From assembly GCF_000187245.1 (NCBI RefSeq), contig NC_027861.1:1-64000 (forward strand): DNA of 64,000 nucleotides. Reading direction: 5' to 3'. The DNA comes from Ogataea parapolymorpha DL-1. Taxonomy: Eukaryota > Ascomycota > Pichiomycetes > Pichiales > Pichiaceae. Below the pieces are notes generated by a model, which did not search any database, was not told the DNA's origin, and saw only the letters and a program-made list of their open reading frames with translations. This document shows positions 1 to 7,897 of this stretch, piece by piece. Position 1 is the first letter of the stretch. Each line of letters starts with the position of its first letter. A program made the position numbers and the translations under genes.

Positions 1-560
1 TCTGACCCGCCACTAGGATACCACCTTTTTGCTGACCCGCCAGTAAATACCACCTTCTTGCTGCTTGTGCCCCACTAACCTAATATTTCTGTCTGCTCTA
101 TCTACTCCACTCCACATGCTCTACAGACATGTCTCTGCATCCACTTTCAGTGCCCTGCTTGTCGAGATATGACACCCGCCATGCAAACCCGCCACTAGGA
201 CACCACCTTTTTGGGGACTGACCCGCCACTAGGACACCACGTTTTCGCTGTCTGACCCGCCACTGGGGCACCAGCTTTTTTTCATGTAAACACCACCGCC
301 GAACAATAGAAACCCGCCATGTAAACACCACCACCTTTTTGTATGGGCCCACACGCCGGCCGACCCGCCGGTCTGCGACACCCGCTATACCCGCCGGTCG
401 TACTCCCAGCAAAACCACCCGCCGTTTGTATGGGGCGCACACGCCAGGGGACCCGCCAGGCACAGGCCCGCCGCGCAGACCCGCCGCGAAACACACCCGC
501 ATATCACTCCGCGTTTTGTCGCCCGGTGGAAACACCAACCCCGCCGGCACCAACCCGCCC
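1..560. repeat. subtelomeric degenerate C-rich repeat tract
   Basis: The heptamer ACCCGCC occurs exactly 13 times here (starts 5, 35, 174, 187, 221, 255, 312, 363, 389, 417, 451, 479, 553), usually 26-34 bases apart and often followed by a CACCACC-like block and a T run. At 538-545 there is one ACCCCGCC, which is a permutation of CGCCACCC, the C-strand of the telomeric octamer GGGTGGCG known from Hansenula. The C-rich strand reads 5' to 3' inward from the left edge, as expected at a left chromosome end. No credible gene lies here; the open frames are Pro/Arg-rich products of the repeat. Inference: subtelomeric decay product or telomere-adjacent repeat. Confidence 0.7.
187..288. repeat. 34-bp tandem repeat, three units
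   Basis: Three consecutive units begin at 187, 221 and 255, exactly 34 bases apart. Each starts ACCCGCCACT, continues through a CACCA-type block and ends with a T-rich run and a TG dinucleotide. The third unit is diverged (GGGG for AGGA). A related 30-base unit sits at 5-34. Confidence 0.75.
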
Positions 561-776
561 GGGTGGGCAGGGGGTTACCATAATTCTTATCACGTGGCCC
601 GCTCTTACGACTTCATGTCTCAAGCCATGTTTGTAAAATTATGCTTAATCCTATACACGGCAGGGGTCGGTGTAGTTAGCCTGGGGTCCCAATGACATGT
701 AGTTCTGGTTAAAGTTTGCAATTAGATAAATTGATTATTAATTCCATAATCCAAAGACACTATTTACGTAATGCAT
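561..776. other. intergenic, subtelomere to PHO89 3' end
   Basis: No gene is visible. The segment holds one E-box core, ATCACGTG at 589-596, which fits the Cbf1-type RTCACRTG consensus, and then AT-rich sequence running into the 3' end of the phosphate transporter. Any role of the E-box so far from a start codon is speculative. Confidence 0.4.
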
Positions 777-2483
777 TCAGCTCCATCGAGGAGCATTCAA
801 AATAATTCCGTTGATGAGTCCCGCAATGAGACCTGCAACGGGTAGCGTGACAAACCACCCAAGATAGCACCATAGAACCATTTTCCAATTGCAACCACGA
901 ACATCCATGTTGCACAAACCCACAAAGATCGTTCCACCAACTGCGCACTGGGTGGTGGAAACAGGGATTCCAAGTCTTGTAGCCATCACAACAGTGCAGG
1001 CGGCTCCCAACTCAATTGCAAAACCTCTTGCCGGAGATTGCAAGATCATCTTATTTCCTAGATTTGACATCAGCTTGTACGCAAACATCCAGCATCCAAG
1101 GACAAGCGATCCAGCAGTGAAACAAAGAACCCAAATTGGCACCTCGCTCTTGCTGCCAACCGTGTTCGTCTTCCAAATGTTATAGACAGATGACAAGGGG
1201 CCCGCAGCATTGGAAATATCATTGGACCCGTGTGCAAAAGACATTGTGCATGCGGTAAAGGCCTGCAACAAAGAAAACACATGCTCCGTCTTTGTGTCGT
1301 AAAACTTCGACTTGCTGTACATATCTTGAACTCCGTGTCCAAGAACTCCGCCCGCATTTGCCTGGTTGCTGATAACATCTTGTCTCCAGCCGTGAGTCAC
1401 TAATAACCACAAGAGTTTGATCCAGTGCTTAGGCTTGAGAATCATGCTTCGCCAAAGCTTTCTTTCTGCTGGTGTCACATAGTCGAAATATCCAATGTCA
1501 TCTGGGGATTGTGGAGAGGTATCAATGTTGCTAGACTGAGACTCAACTAGTGGAGAGCTCTCGCCGGCATGTTTTTCATCGTCCGATAAGGTAACTGGGG
1601 TTTCGTTCCTTCTTCCACGGTAATAGTCAATCACAAGTTCCACGTTGTCAGGCTTCGGTGGAATATTCTTCGTTGATTTGAAGTAGTATGTTGGTCCAGC
1701 AAGAACATGATAGAACTTGAGCGTCCAGTCTTCGTGAACCAACTTCCTAGTGAAATATGGGTGGAAGAAAAGAAGGTAAAGGAGCGTCGCAACTGCACCG
1801 ACTCCAAAAATCGAGCCGACGGTTGCACCAGTTGAAAGGTCGTTCAGCTTCAGGTTTGGTGCTCCCTTCCACACAACAAGCATTGTCAAGATGGAAAAGC
1901 AGATGAACACAATCACGGGAGCAAAAAACAATGCTTTTGCAATACTGTTTTTCCTTTCGAGGATACAGTATTTAGTGATCAGGAAGATAGTTGCAGAAAG
2001 AGCGCCGGTGATAGCAGGAGCAATGAACCACGAGGCAACAATTTGAGAGAATCCATCCCAGCCCCATTCGACATGGTCGCTACCGTTAGCAGCAATTCCT
2101 GCTCCAATCACTGCTCCCACAATGGAATGGGTAGTCGAAACAGGCATACCGATAGATGTTGCAATTGACAACCAAATCGAGGAGCCAACTAGCGCGCATG
2201 CCATGGTAAGCATCAGCACCGACGGGTCGTTTTCAAACGACTGCACATCAATGATTTTGCTTCTGATCGTGTCTGAGACCCTTGATCCTGCCAAAACAGC
2301 TCCCAGGAACTCCATAATAGCGGCAAGGATCATTGCTTGCCAGTATGTTAGGGCACGTGAGGACACAGATGACGAGAAGGAGTTGGCAACATCGTTTGCA
2401 CCGATGTTGAAAGCATCCAAGAATGCAAACAGCACAGCGATTGCAAATATGTAGTTGAACTCAGGTAAGGCAGCGTCTGTCAT
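777..2483 (-). CDS. PHO89: Na+/phosphate symporter, PiT family
   Basis: This 568-residue polytopic membrane protein imports inorganic phosphate with sodium at the plasma membrane. Both PiT signature halves are visible: GANDVANS near the N-terminus and GSNDISNAAGPL in the C-terminal half, each followed by a hydrophobic bundle. A long hydrophilic central loop (roughly residues 275-365, rich in Ser, Asp and Glu) separates the two halves, as in Pho89 of Saccharomyces (574 residues). The ATG at 2483 is the first in frame and gives a normal length. A CACGTT lies 72 bases upstream, a weak form of the Pho4 site. The gene is the first one inward from the chromosome end. Confidence 0.93.
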   Translation of the reverse strand: MTDAALPEFNYIFAIAVLFAFLDAFNIGANDVANSFSSSVSSRALTYWQAMILAAIMEFLGAVLAGSRVSDTIRSKIIDVQSFENDPSVLMLTMACALVGSSIWLSIATSIGMPVSTTHSIVGAVIGAGIAANGSDHVEWGWDGFSQIVASWFIAPAITGALSATIFLITKYCILERKNSIAKALFFAPVIVFICFSILTMLVVWKGAPNLKLNDLSTGATVGSIFGVGAVATLLYLLFFHPYFTRKLVHEDWTLKFYHVLAGPTYYFKSTKNIPPKPDNVELVIDYYRGRRNETPVTLSDDEKHAGESSPLVESQSSNIDTSPQSPDDIGYFDYVTPAERKLWRSMILKPKHWIKLLWLLVTHGWRQDVISNQANAGGVLGHGVQDMYSKSKFYDTKTEHVFSLLQAFTACTMSFAHGSNDISNAAGPLSSVYNIWKTNTVGSKSEVPIWVLCFTAGSLVLGCWMFAYKLMSNLGNKMILQSPARGFAIELGAACTVVMATRLGIPVSTTQCAVGGTIFVGLCNMDVRGCNWKMVLWCYLGWFVTLPVAGLIAGLINGIILNAPRWS

Positions 2484-2881
2484 GAAGATCTACTGAACGA
2501 TTTGACGGTAATTTATACTTAGCGATTATCGGCTGAGCTGACTTCTTGGCAGCCCACGTTCCTAATTAACTTTTATTAACTACCGAGGACATTCGGTTAA
2601 GATATGTCGTTTTGATCAAAGAAATATAGTTTAAAGCTGGTTAAAAAGAGCAGTTTCACAGCTTGGCAGAATCATACTTCTCGCTTTGGTACATCTTGCT
2701 AGTTCAATATTAGCGTAGAGGGCAAAATACAATCGAGAATTGTAGAGACCATGTGCTCTATTACTGCTTTCTTGGCAAACTTTGTGGCTGAAGATGCCAA
2801 GAAATTAAAACAGAAAAAAAGTTTTTGTGTGCCAACAAAAATTGGGTAAAAATGGTACTATTTCATTACTCGTGAAAAGTA
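2484..2881. promoter_or_regulatory. PHO89 promoter with CACGTT
   Basis: This 398-base gap holds the promoter of the phosphate symporter and the 3' end of the neighbouring aldo-keto reductase. One CACGTT, a lower-affinity Pho4-type E-box, is at 2555-2560. AT-rich stretches follow. I see no other gene. Pho4 control of phosphate transporters is established in yeasts; its use here is inferred from one hexamer. Confidence 0.4.
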
Positions 2882-3814
2882 TTACCAATCCTCCTTACCG
2901 AACTCCAAATCAACATCAAAATTAATGTTGTTAAACTTGTGGGGCTTTTCTCTGCCAATGTCTATGAGCTTCTCCAGGTCATCCTTCTGGAGGTAGACAA
3001 TCTTCCCATTCAACTTGATTCTGTGCGGCTTAAACGATTTGGGAACAACAGACACGCCCAAGTTGACGTGGTAGCTCAATAAAATTGTACTCGAACTGAC
3101 TGAGTACTTTTTAGCAATTTCTGCAATAGCCTCATTTTTCAAAATTGGAGCCCCATCACCGCCAAAAGGAAAGTACGAGGTCATGACTATACCTTTGGAA
3201 GTGCAGAAATCGCAAAGATCGCGACGTGGAAGAAGTGGATGAAGTTCGCATTGGTTCACTGCTGGGACGTATTTGCACTCTTTCAGCAAGCTTTCCAGTT
3301 TCGGAATCGAGTAGTTTGAAACTCCAATAGCTTTAGCTTTACCATTCTCCAAGCACTTCTCCAATTGTTGATACATCGTGATGTGGTCGCTGGACGTATC
3401 CCTCGGGATATAGCCGTCCTCATTTGTTGGCCGGAAGGGCTTTCCATCGTCACTGTCGCACTTAATAGGAATTGGCCAATGCACCAGCACCAAGTCGAAA
3501 TAATCCAGGCCCGAGACCTTGAGCGACAAATCCAAGCCATGTTCCATGTGTTTATGAAACGTAGGCCAGACTTTTGTCGTGATGAACAATTCCTCACGGG
3601 TCACTTTTCCCGTGGCAATGGCATTTCTGACCGCCTCTCCAACCTGATCTTCGCATCCATACAGGTAGGCCGTGTCGATGTGTCTGTAGCCGGCTTCCAG
3701 GATAGCGTATTCGACGCATTCGCGAATTTGAGTTCTATCGTTAGGCGACCAAGTACCGAGCCCGATGGCTGGCATCAGGGCTCCCGTGTTCAAAGTCAAT
3801 AGTACGGAGGTCAT
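2882..3814 (-). CDS. aldo-keto reductase, Gcy1/Ypr1-like
   Basis: A 310-residue NADPH-dependent carbonyl reductase of the AKR superfamily. Visible are the N-terminal MPAIGLGTW strand, DTAYLYG carrying the catalytic Asp and Tyr, TTKVW with the catalytic Lys, and LVHWP with the catalytic His. GVSNYS and the later VPKSF (cofactor phosphate loop) complete the family pattern. The frame stays open 10 codons further up to a TTG, but the first ATG at 3814 gives a normal AKR N-terminus. It lies downstream of the permease on the same strand with 126 bases between, at the edge of a putative catabolic cluster. The substrate cannot be told; an aldehyde made by the nearby oxidase is a guess. Confidence 0.88.
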   Translation of the reverse strand: MTSVLLTLNTGALMPAIGLGTWSPNDRTQIRECVEYAILEAGYRHIDTAYLYGCEDQVGEAVRNAIATGKVTREELFITTKVWPTFHKHMEHGLDLSLKVSGLDYFDLVLVHWPIPIKCDSDDGKPFRPTNEDGYIPRDTSSDHITMYQQLEKCLENGKAKAIGVSNYSIPKLESLLKECKYVPAVNQCELHPLLPRRDLCDFCTSKGIVMTSYFPFGGDGAPILKNEAIAEIAKKYSVSSSTILLSYHVNLGVSVVPKSFKPHRIKLNGKIVYLQKDDLEKLIDIGREKPHKFNNINFDVDLEFGKEDW

Positions 3815-3940
3815 GAAAATTAAGATAAGAGAAGTACTCCTCAACTGTTTAAATTAAAATAATAATAGTAGTGAACCGGACCTAACTATTTTGCGGTACA
3901 AATTTACAATTTCGGTCGGATAGGCTAACGGGTTCCAAGA

Positions 3941-5506
3941 TTAGTAAACAAATCTGAAGTGCTTGTTTTCCAGATCTGTCTTATCCTTGAGACCGGCGAT
4001 TTCTCCTTGAAGCTGCAGGTCTTCATCCTCGGCGGGGTTTCCGTAGAGTTTGTTCCTTCTCCTATTTTCATAGAAGATGTAAACTCCGAGAACTGCTCCG
4101 ATCGCAATACAGGCTGCAAAGGTACCAATGATAGTAGCCAGAGCGTGTGTGTATCTTGGAGCGTCACTAGCTTTGAATGCAAACGGACCGACAATATTAC
4201 CCAAAGCGAAAGTAATCAGGACCAGCGCGTTAGTAAAGGATTGCTTGGTGTGGCCACTAATAAGTTGTCCCGTCAGGGTCATTGCAAATGGATAAGTTGC
4301 TGAACAAGAGTTAATCATCCAGTAAGCAAACACTCTTCCCCACTTATTTGCTCCACCATCCTCGGTCGCGTACACGATGGACAATCCGGTGATTGCAATG
4401 CACATCGGAATGATCAGACCGGCAATTCTTAGGTTCTTGAACTTGCGACCGATTAAAACCCACACCCACATCTGACCAGCAGAGAAACACGACCATGGGA
4501 GGTTCACTAGAAGCGTGGTGTACTTGTCGAAATCAAAAGATTCCAACACGAGTGTGTTGAAGTTGGTAAGACCACCGTTAGGGATCATGGAAAAGAACAT
4601 ATACAGGGTCAGCAGATATGTCTTTGGATCCTTTAAGGCATGAAGAATTTGGTAATTTCTCCAGACAACAGTCTTGATTCCTGTCATGTTCTTTGAGACT
4701 CTTTTGGCGGCGACCATTTTCTCGTGCTCATTCAAGAATTTTGCATTCTGGGGCAAAGCTGGTAAGAAAAACCAAACTAGTCCTCCCAAACTGAAGGAAA
4801 CAAATGCCAGAACAATGTAGATATACTTCCATGGTGACAAGTTTCCACCAGCGTGTCCCAGACCATAGGAGACAAGACTGAAAACAATGTACAACCCACC
4901 TTGTCCAGAGTTAAAACATAAGTACCTCATTGGCTGTTCTGACTTTTTCCACCAGCATCCCACATACTTGATCATTGCGGCCGACACTGGAGTCTCACTG
5001 ATTCCCAGTAAGAATCTGATAACTAAAATTCCAGCGTAGTTTTTCGCTCCGATATGAGCCAGCATCAAAATACCCCAGGAGACACAAACTCCTGTAAGAA
5101 TTTTGGGAACAGAAAATTTGTGGACGAGGATATTGGCTGGGTACTCAGCTCCCAGGTATCCAAAGTAGAAAATGGAAGACACCCATGAATACTCATTTCC
5201 TTTCAGCTTAGTGTCCTCCCTGAAATTCAACATGACTGCCCAAGAAAGGGATGCCTTGTCCACATAGTTAAGACCATAGATAAGGGTCAGCAATGGAAGG
5301 AATCTCCAGTCAAGTTTACGTCTCACAGCTCTATCTTCCTCGGCATCCAGTTCCTCATCGATGTTATCTTTGAGAAGCTCGAAAGCTTGATCTTTGATTT
5401 CCTGGTCGTCCTGAGGAGATAGTACCGATTGGACGTGGATGTCGTGAGTAGAAACGCCCTTGGAGTCGTCGTATTCTTTTTCAGCTTCTGGTGCCTTTTC
5501 AAACAT
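3941..5506 (-). CDS. MFS permease, Dal5/allantoate anion:cation symporter family
   Basis: A 521-residue major-facilitator transporter with about 12 membrane segments between residues 80 and 480 and hydrophilic ends. The first segment region (LTLIYGLNYVDKASLSWAV) and the FLLGISETPVSAA loop are typical of the anion:cation symporters to which Dal5, Tna1 and Vht1 belong; these carry carboxylates such as allantoate, ureidosuccinate, nicotinate and biotin. It is divergent from the FAD oxidoreductase across 178 bases that hold two GATAAG sites, so nitrogen-catabolite control is likely. The ATG at 5506 is well placed. The substrate is unknown; context suggests an organic nitrogen compound. Confidence 0.88.
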   Translation of the reverse strand: MFEKAPEAEKEYDDSKGVSTHDIHVQSVLSPQDDQEIKDQAFELLKDNIDEELDAEEDRAVRRKLDWRFLPLLTLIYGLNYVDKASLSWAVMLNFREDTKLKGNEYSWVSSIFYFGYLGAEYPANILVHKFSVPKILTGVCVSWGILMLAHIGAKNYAGILVIRFLLGISETPVSAAMIKYVGCWWKKSEQPMRYLCFNSGQGGLYIVFSLVSYGLGHAGGNLSPWKYIYIVLAFVSFSLGGLVWFFLPALPQNAKFLNEHEKMVAAKRVSKNMTGIKTVVWRNYQILHALKDPKTYLLTLYMFFSMIPNGGLTNFNTLVLESFDFDKYTTLLVNLPWSCFSAGQMWVWVLIGRKFKNLRIAGLIIPMCIAITGLSIVYATEDGGANKWGRVFAYWMINSCSATYPFAMTLTGQLISGHTKQSFTNALVLITFALGNIVGPFAFKASDAPRYTHALATIIGTFAACIAIGAVLGVYIFYENRRRNKLYGNPAEDEDLQLQGEIAGLKDKTDLENKHFRFVY

Positions 5507-5565
5507 GAGACCACTTTCCTTCTGATCCAGGGTAATATATAGGTTGGCGGAAATCTTAATCAGGC

Positions 5566-5646
5566 CTTATCAATTTTTTGCCGCCATGCACCTCTATAAT
5601 CAGGACGCACAAGATTATGCATTGGTCGGGCAATGAATTAGATAAG
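5566..5646. promoter_or_regulatory. divergent promoter with paired GATAAG sites
   Basis: The 178-base gap between the Dal5-type permease and the FAD oxidoreductase contains CTTATC at 5566-5571 and GATAAG at 5641-5646, one on each strand. GATAAG is the established site of yeast GATA factors (Gln3, Gat1) that switch on genes for poor nitrogen sources. Co-regulation of the two divergent genes is inferred. Confidence 0.5.
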
Positions 5647-5684
5647 AAAAGAAGAAATTACACTTTTAATTTTCTTCGTTCACT

Positions 5685-7019
5685 ATGACTGACTACCTCC
5701 CCGTTCCCAACCCTACAAAGTCGTTTTGGCTAACAGCTGAAGTTGACTTTCATGACCACAGGTCAACTGCAGAGCTACCGGCCGAAGCAGACATCGTGAT
5801 TGTTGGTTCTGGTTATGCAGGTACTACAACCGCACACTTTTTGATGGAAGAGGGCTTTGATGGCACGATTGTCATGCTAGAAGCCCGTGATGTCTGTAGC
5901 GGAGCTACCGCACGTAATGGTGGTCACCTGAAACCCAGCCTCTACTATTCGCAAAAGTCCTGGACTAAGAAGTTTGGAGAAAAAGGAGCGGCAGAGATCG
6001 CTAATTTTGAGTTTGCTCACTTGGCTGCAATGAAAGAACTCATAGAGAGGGAAAAAATTGACTGTGACTTTGTTTTTGGTCGGTCCTGTGATGTTCATTT
6101 GACTTCCTCTGCTGTTAATGCTGCTCTGGAAAATTACCAGCAGTTTACAAAAAATCCTTACATTACCTGCAAACACGATGTTCAATTACACGTTGGAGAA
6201 AATGCAAAAACTATTAGTCACGTGCTGGACTCTGAGGTTTGCGTCACATTCACTGCTGGTCAACTTTGGCCATATAAGCTTGTGACCTCATTGCTCAGAA
6301 AGTGTATGCAGAAAGGGCTCAATCTGCAGACTAATACACCAGTCCTGGGAAGTGAAAAGTTCGAGGATAAATGGCTGGTGAAGACAGCCAGAGGAACCAT
6401 TTTGGCTAAAAAGCTGGTCATTGCCACTAACGCATACACCGCCTCGGTGGAACCGAGATTTCTGAACAAAATCGTTCCTATCAAGGGCATTTGCAGCCAC
6501 ATCACTCCAAAGGTCCGTCCTTCCCATCTGTCTCATACATATGGTATTAGGTATGATGGTGCAGATCAGGACTACTTAATCAACCGTGCCGATGGGACTG
6601 TTGTTGTTGGTGGTGCTAAAAAGCACATATTCCCTTTCAAGAACGTCTTCTACAACGTTGTCGATGATAGTACTCTAATCCCCGGAACCAAAGAGTATTT
6701 TGACGACTATATGAAACATTTCCACGACTGGAAGTTTACGGAAACGGAGACCGATCACGTCTGGAGTGGTATCCTTGGTTATACTGACGATTCTTTCCCA
6801 TATGTTGGTGAGATGCCGCACGAATCCAACAAATTCATTATTGCGGGGTTCCACGGACATGGGATGCCGCGGGTCTTGTTATCGGCTAAAGCTTTAGCCA
6901 GTAATATCATGGGAAAGGAATTAGAAGTCCCTGCGGCTTTCAAGATCTCTCAAGAAAGAATGACTAAGACCAGAAACGAAATTCTGGCCTCTCTGGGCAC
7001 TCCAGTGGCTAGACTCTAA
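5685..7019 (+). CDS. FAD-dependent amine/amino-acid oxidase-like enzyme, putative PTS1
   Basis: A 444-residue member of the DAO (glycine/D-amino-acid oxidase) fold. The FAD-binding dinucleotide motif GSGYAG is at residues 41-46, preceded by the ADIVIV strand, followed by LEARDVCSGATARNGG, and the C-terminal FAD contact GFHGHGMPR is present. Family members oxidise a C-N bond of amines or amino acids to an imine, releasing ammonia and H2O2. The last three residues are ARL, which matches the peroxisomal targeting pattern [SAC][KRH][LM]. The start at 5685 gives the usual short fungal leader before the Rossmann fold. It is divergent from the permease and followed by a dehalogenase-like gene. The exact substrate is unknown. 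Confidence 0.85.
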   Translation: MTDYLPVPNPTKSFWLTAEVDFHDHRSTAELPAEADIVIVGSGYAGTTTAHFLMEEGFDGTIVMLEARDVCSGATARNGGHLKPSLYYSQKSWTKKFGEKGAAEIANFEFAHLAAMKELIEREKIDCDFVFGRSCDVHLTSSAVNAALENYQQFTKNPYITCKHDVQLHVGENAKTISHVLDSEVCVTFTAGQLWPYKLVTSLLRKCMQKGLNLQTNTPVLGSEKFEDKWLVKTARGTILAKKLVIATNAYTASVEPRFLNKIVPIKGICSHITPKVRPSHLSHTYGIRYDGADQDYLINRADGTVVVGGAKKHIFPFKNVFYNVVDDSTLIPGTKEYFDDYMKHFHDWKFTETETDHVWSGILGYTDDSFPYVGEMPHESNKFIIAGFHGHGMPRVLLSAKALASNIMGKELEVPAAFKISQERMTKTRNEILASLGTPVARL

Positions 7020-7159
7020 GTATTATCTTATTGGCGACCTTGTCGCGAAAATCAAAAATGATTTTTTCTCCGACACTAATTTCTCGTAGTCCTGTTTTCA
7101 AAGGCGTCTTATCTTGCGGTATAAAGCTCATGGAATTTCCGTGCTTTACAAACCAAAAA

Positions 7160-7882
7160 ATGCCAGACATAATCTTCGATATTGTGGGAACGTGTATCTC
7201 GTATGAGAAAGTCATCGAGGGTATCGAAACCCGTATGGGTGAGCGGTTCAAAAAATCGGGAATCGATCCCCGGTTGTTTTTCTTTTTCTGGCTAGCAGGT
7301 TGCGAAAGAGATTACTCGTACCTTTCTCAGTGCGGGCAATACCAACCATTCCAAAAAGTGTTTAAGAGCACTTTCTATAGATCATTGTTTTTTGCTGGTG
7401 TGAAGGATCCAAGGTCTTATGCTACAGATGACGATCTAGAGTTCATCTACGGTGAATGGTTCAAGTTGGAAGGACGTCCAGAACTCAAGCAAATGTTCCA
7501 GATGCTTAGAGATAATGGGTTCACTATCTGGTGTCTGACCGATGCCTCTCACGAGAGAGTGGCTGGATATTTCAAGCGCTCCGGAGTTGAGATGCCGTCG
7601 GAGAATTTGATCTCTTGCGACTCGATCGGTGCGGGAAAGCCTGAAAAGGAAGTCTACGAGTTTATTGCCAAGAAAATTCCTTCGAGTGCAGAGAATGCGT
7701 TTTTTGCCGCCGCACATATGTGGGATTCGTGCGCCGCAAAACAGGCTGGCTTTATCACAGCATGGAGCAGTGTCCATGAGTACGATCCTTGTACAGAAAT
7801 CTTCGGTACTCCGGACATCCTGGCCACGGGTCTTGTTGATCTGGCAGAAAAAGTCATTGCTAAATACAAGAGCTTGAAATAG
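7160..7882 (+). CDS. HAD hydrolase, L-2-haloacid dehalogenase-like
   Basis: A 240-residue protein of the haloacid dehalogenase superfamily. The nucleophile Asp7 sits in FDIVGT, motif II is CLTDAS near residue 127, the motif III lysine is in GAGKPEKEVY near residue 159, and motif IV is AAHMWDSCAAKQAG near 183-196, the pattern of type II haloacid dehalogenases rather than of phosphatases. The frame stays open upstream (ATG at 7058, non-ATG before it), but the ATG at 7160 lies in an AAAAAATG context and begins directly with the first beta strand. It follows the FAD enzyme by 140 bases on the same strand and converges on the Zn2Cys6 gene 15 bases away. True dehalogenase activity is not proven. 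Confidence 0.82.
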   Translation: MPDIIFDIVGTCISYEKVIEGIETRMGERFKKSGIDPRLFFFFWLAGCERDYSYLSQCGQYQPFQKVFKSTFYRSLFFAGVKDPRSYATDDDLEFIYGEWFKLEGRPELKQMFQMLRDNGFTIWCLTDASHERVAGYFKRSGVEMPSENLISCDSIGAGKPEKEVYEFIAKKIPSSAENAFFAAAHMWDSCAAKQAGFITAWSSVHEYDPCTEIFGTPDILATGLVDLAEKVIAKYKSLK

Positions 7883-7897
7883 ATTAATTAATTATAA

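Noticed and set aside
1..560. CRISPR-like array appearance of the spaced repeats
   Set aside because: The host is a eukaryote, the repeats are 7-34 bases and degenerate, and the spacers are not of equal length or unique origin.
98..695. Open frames in the left repeat (both strands)
   Set aside because: Pro/Arg/Gly-rich translations of the C-rich repeat; no family motif and strongly repeat-driven.
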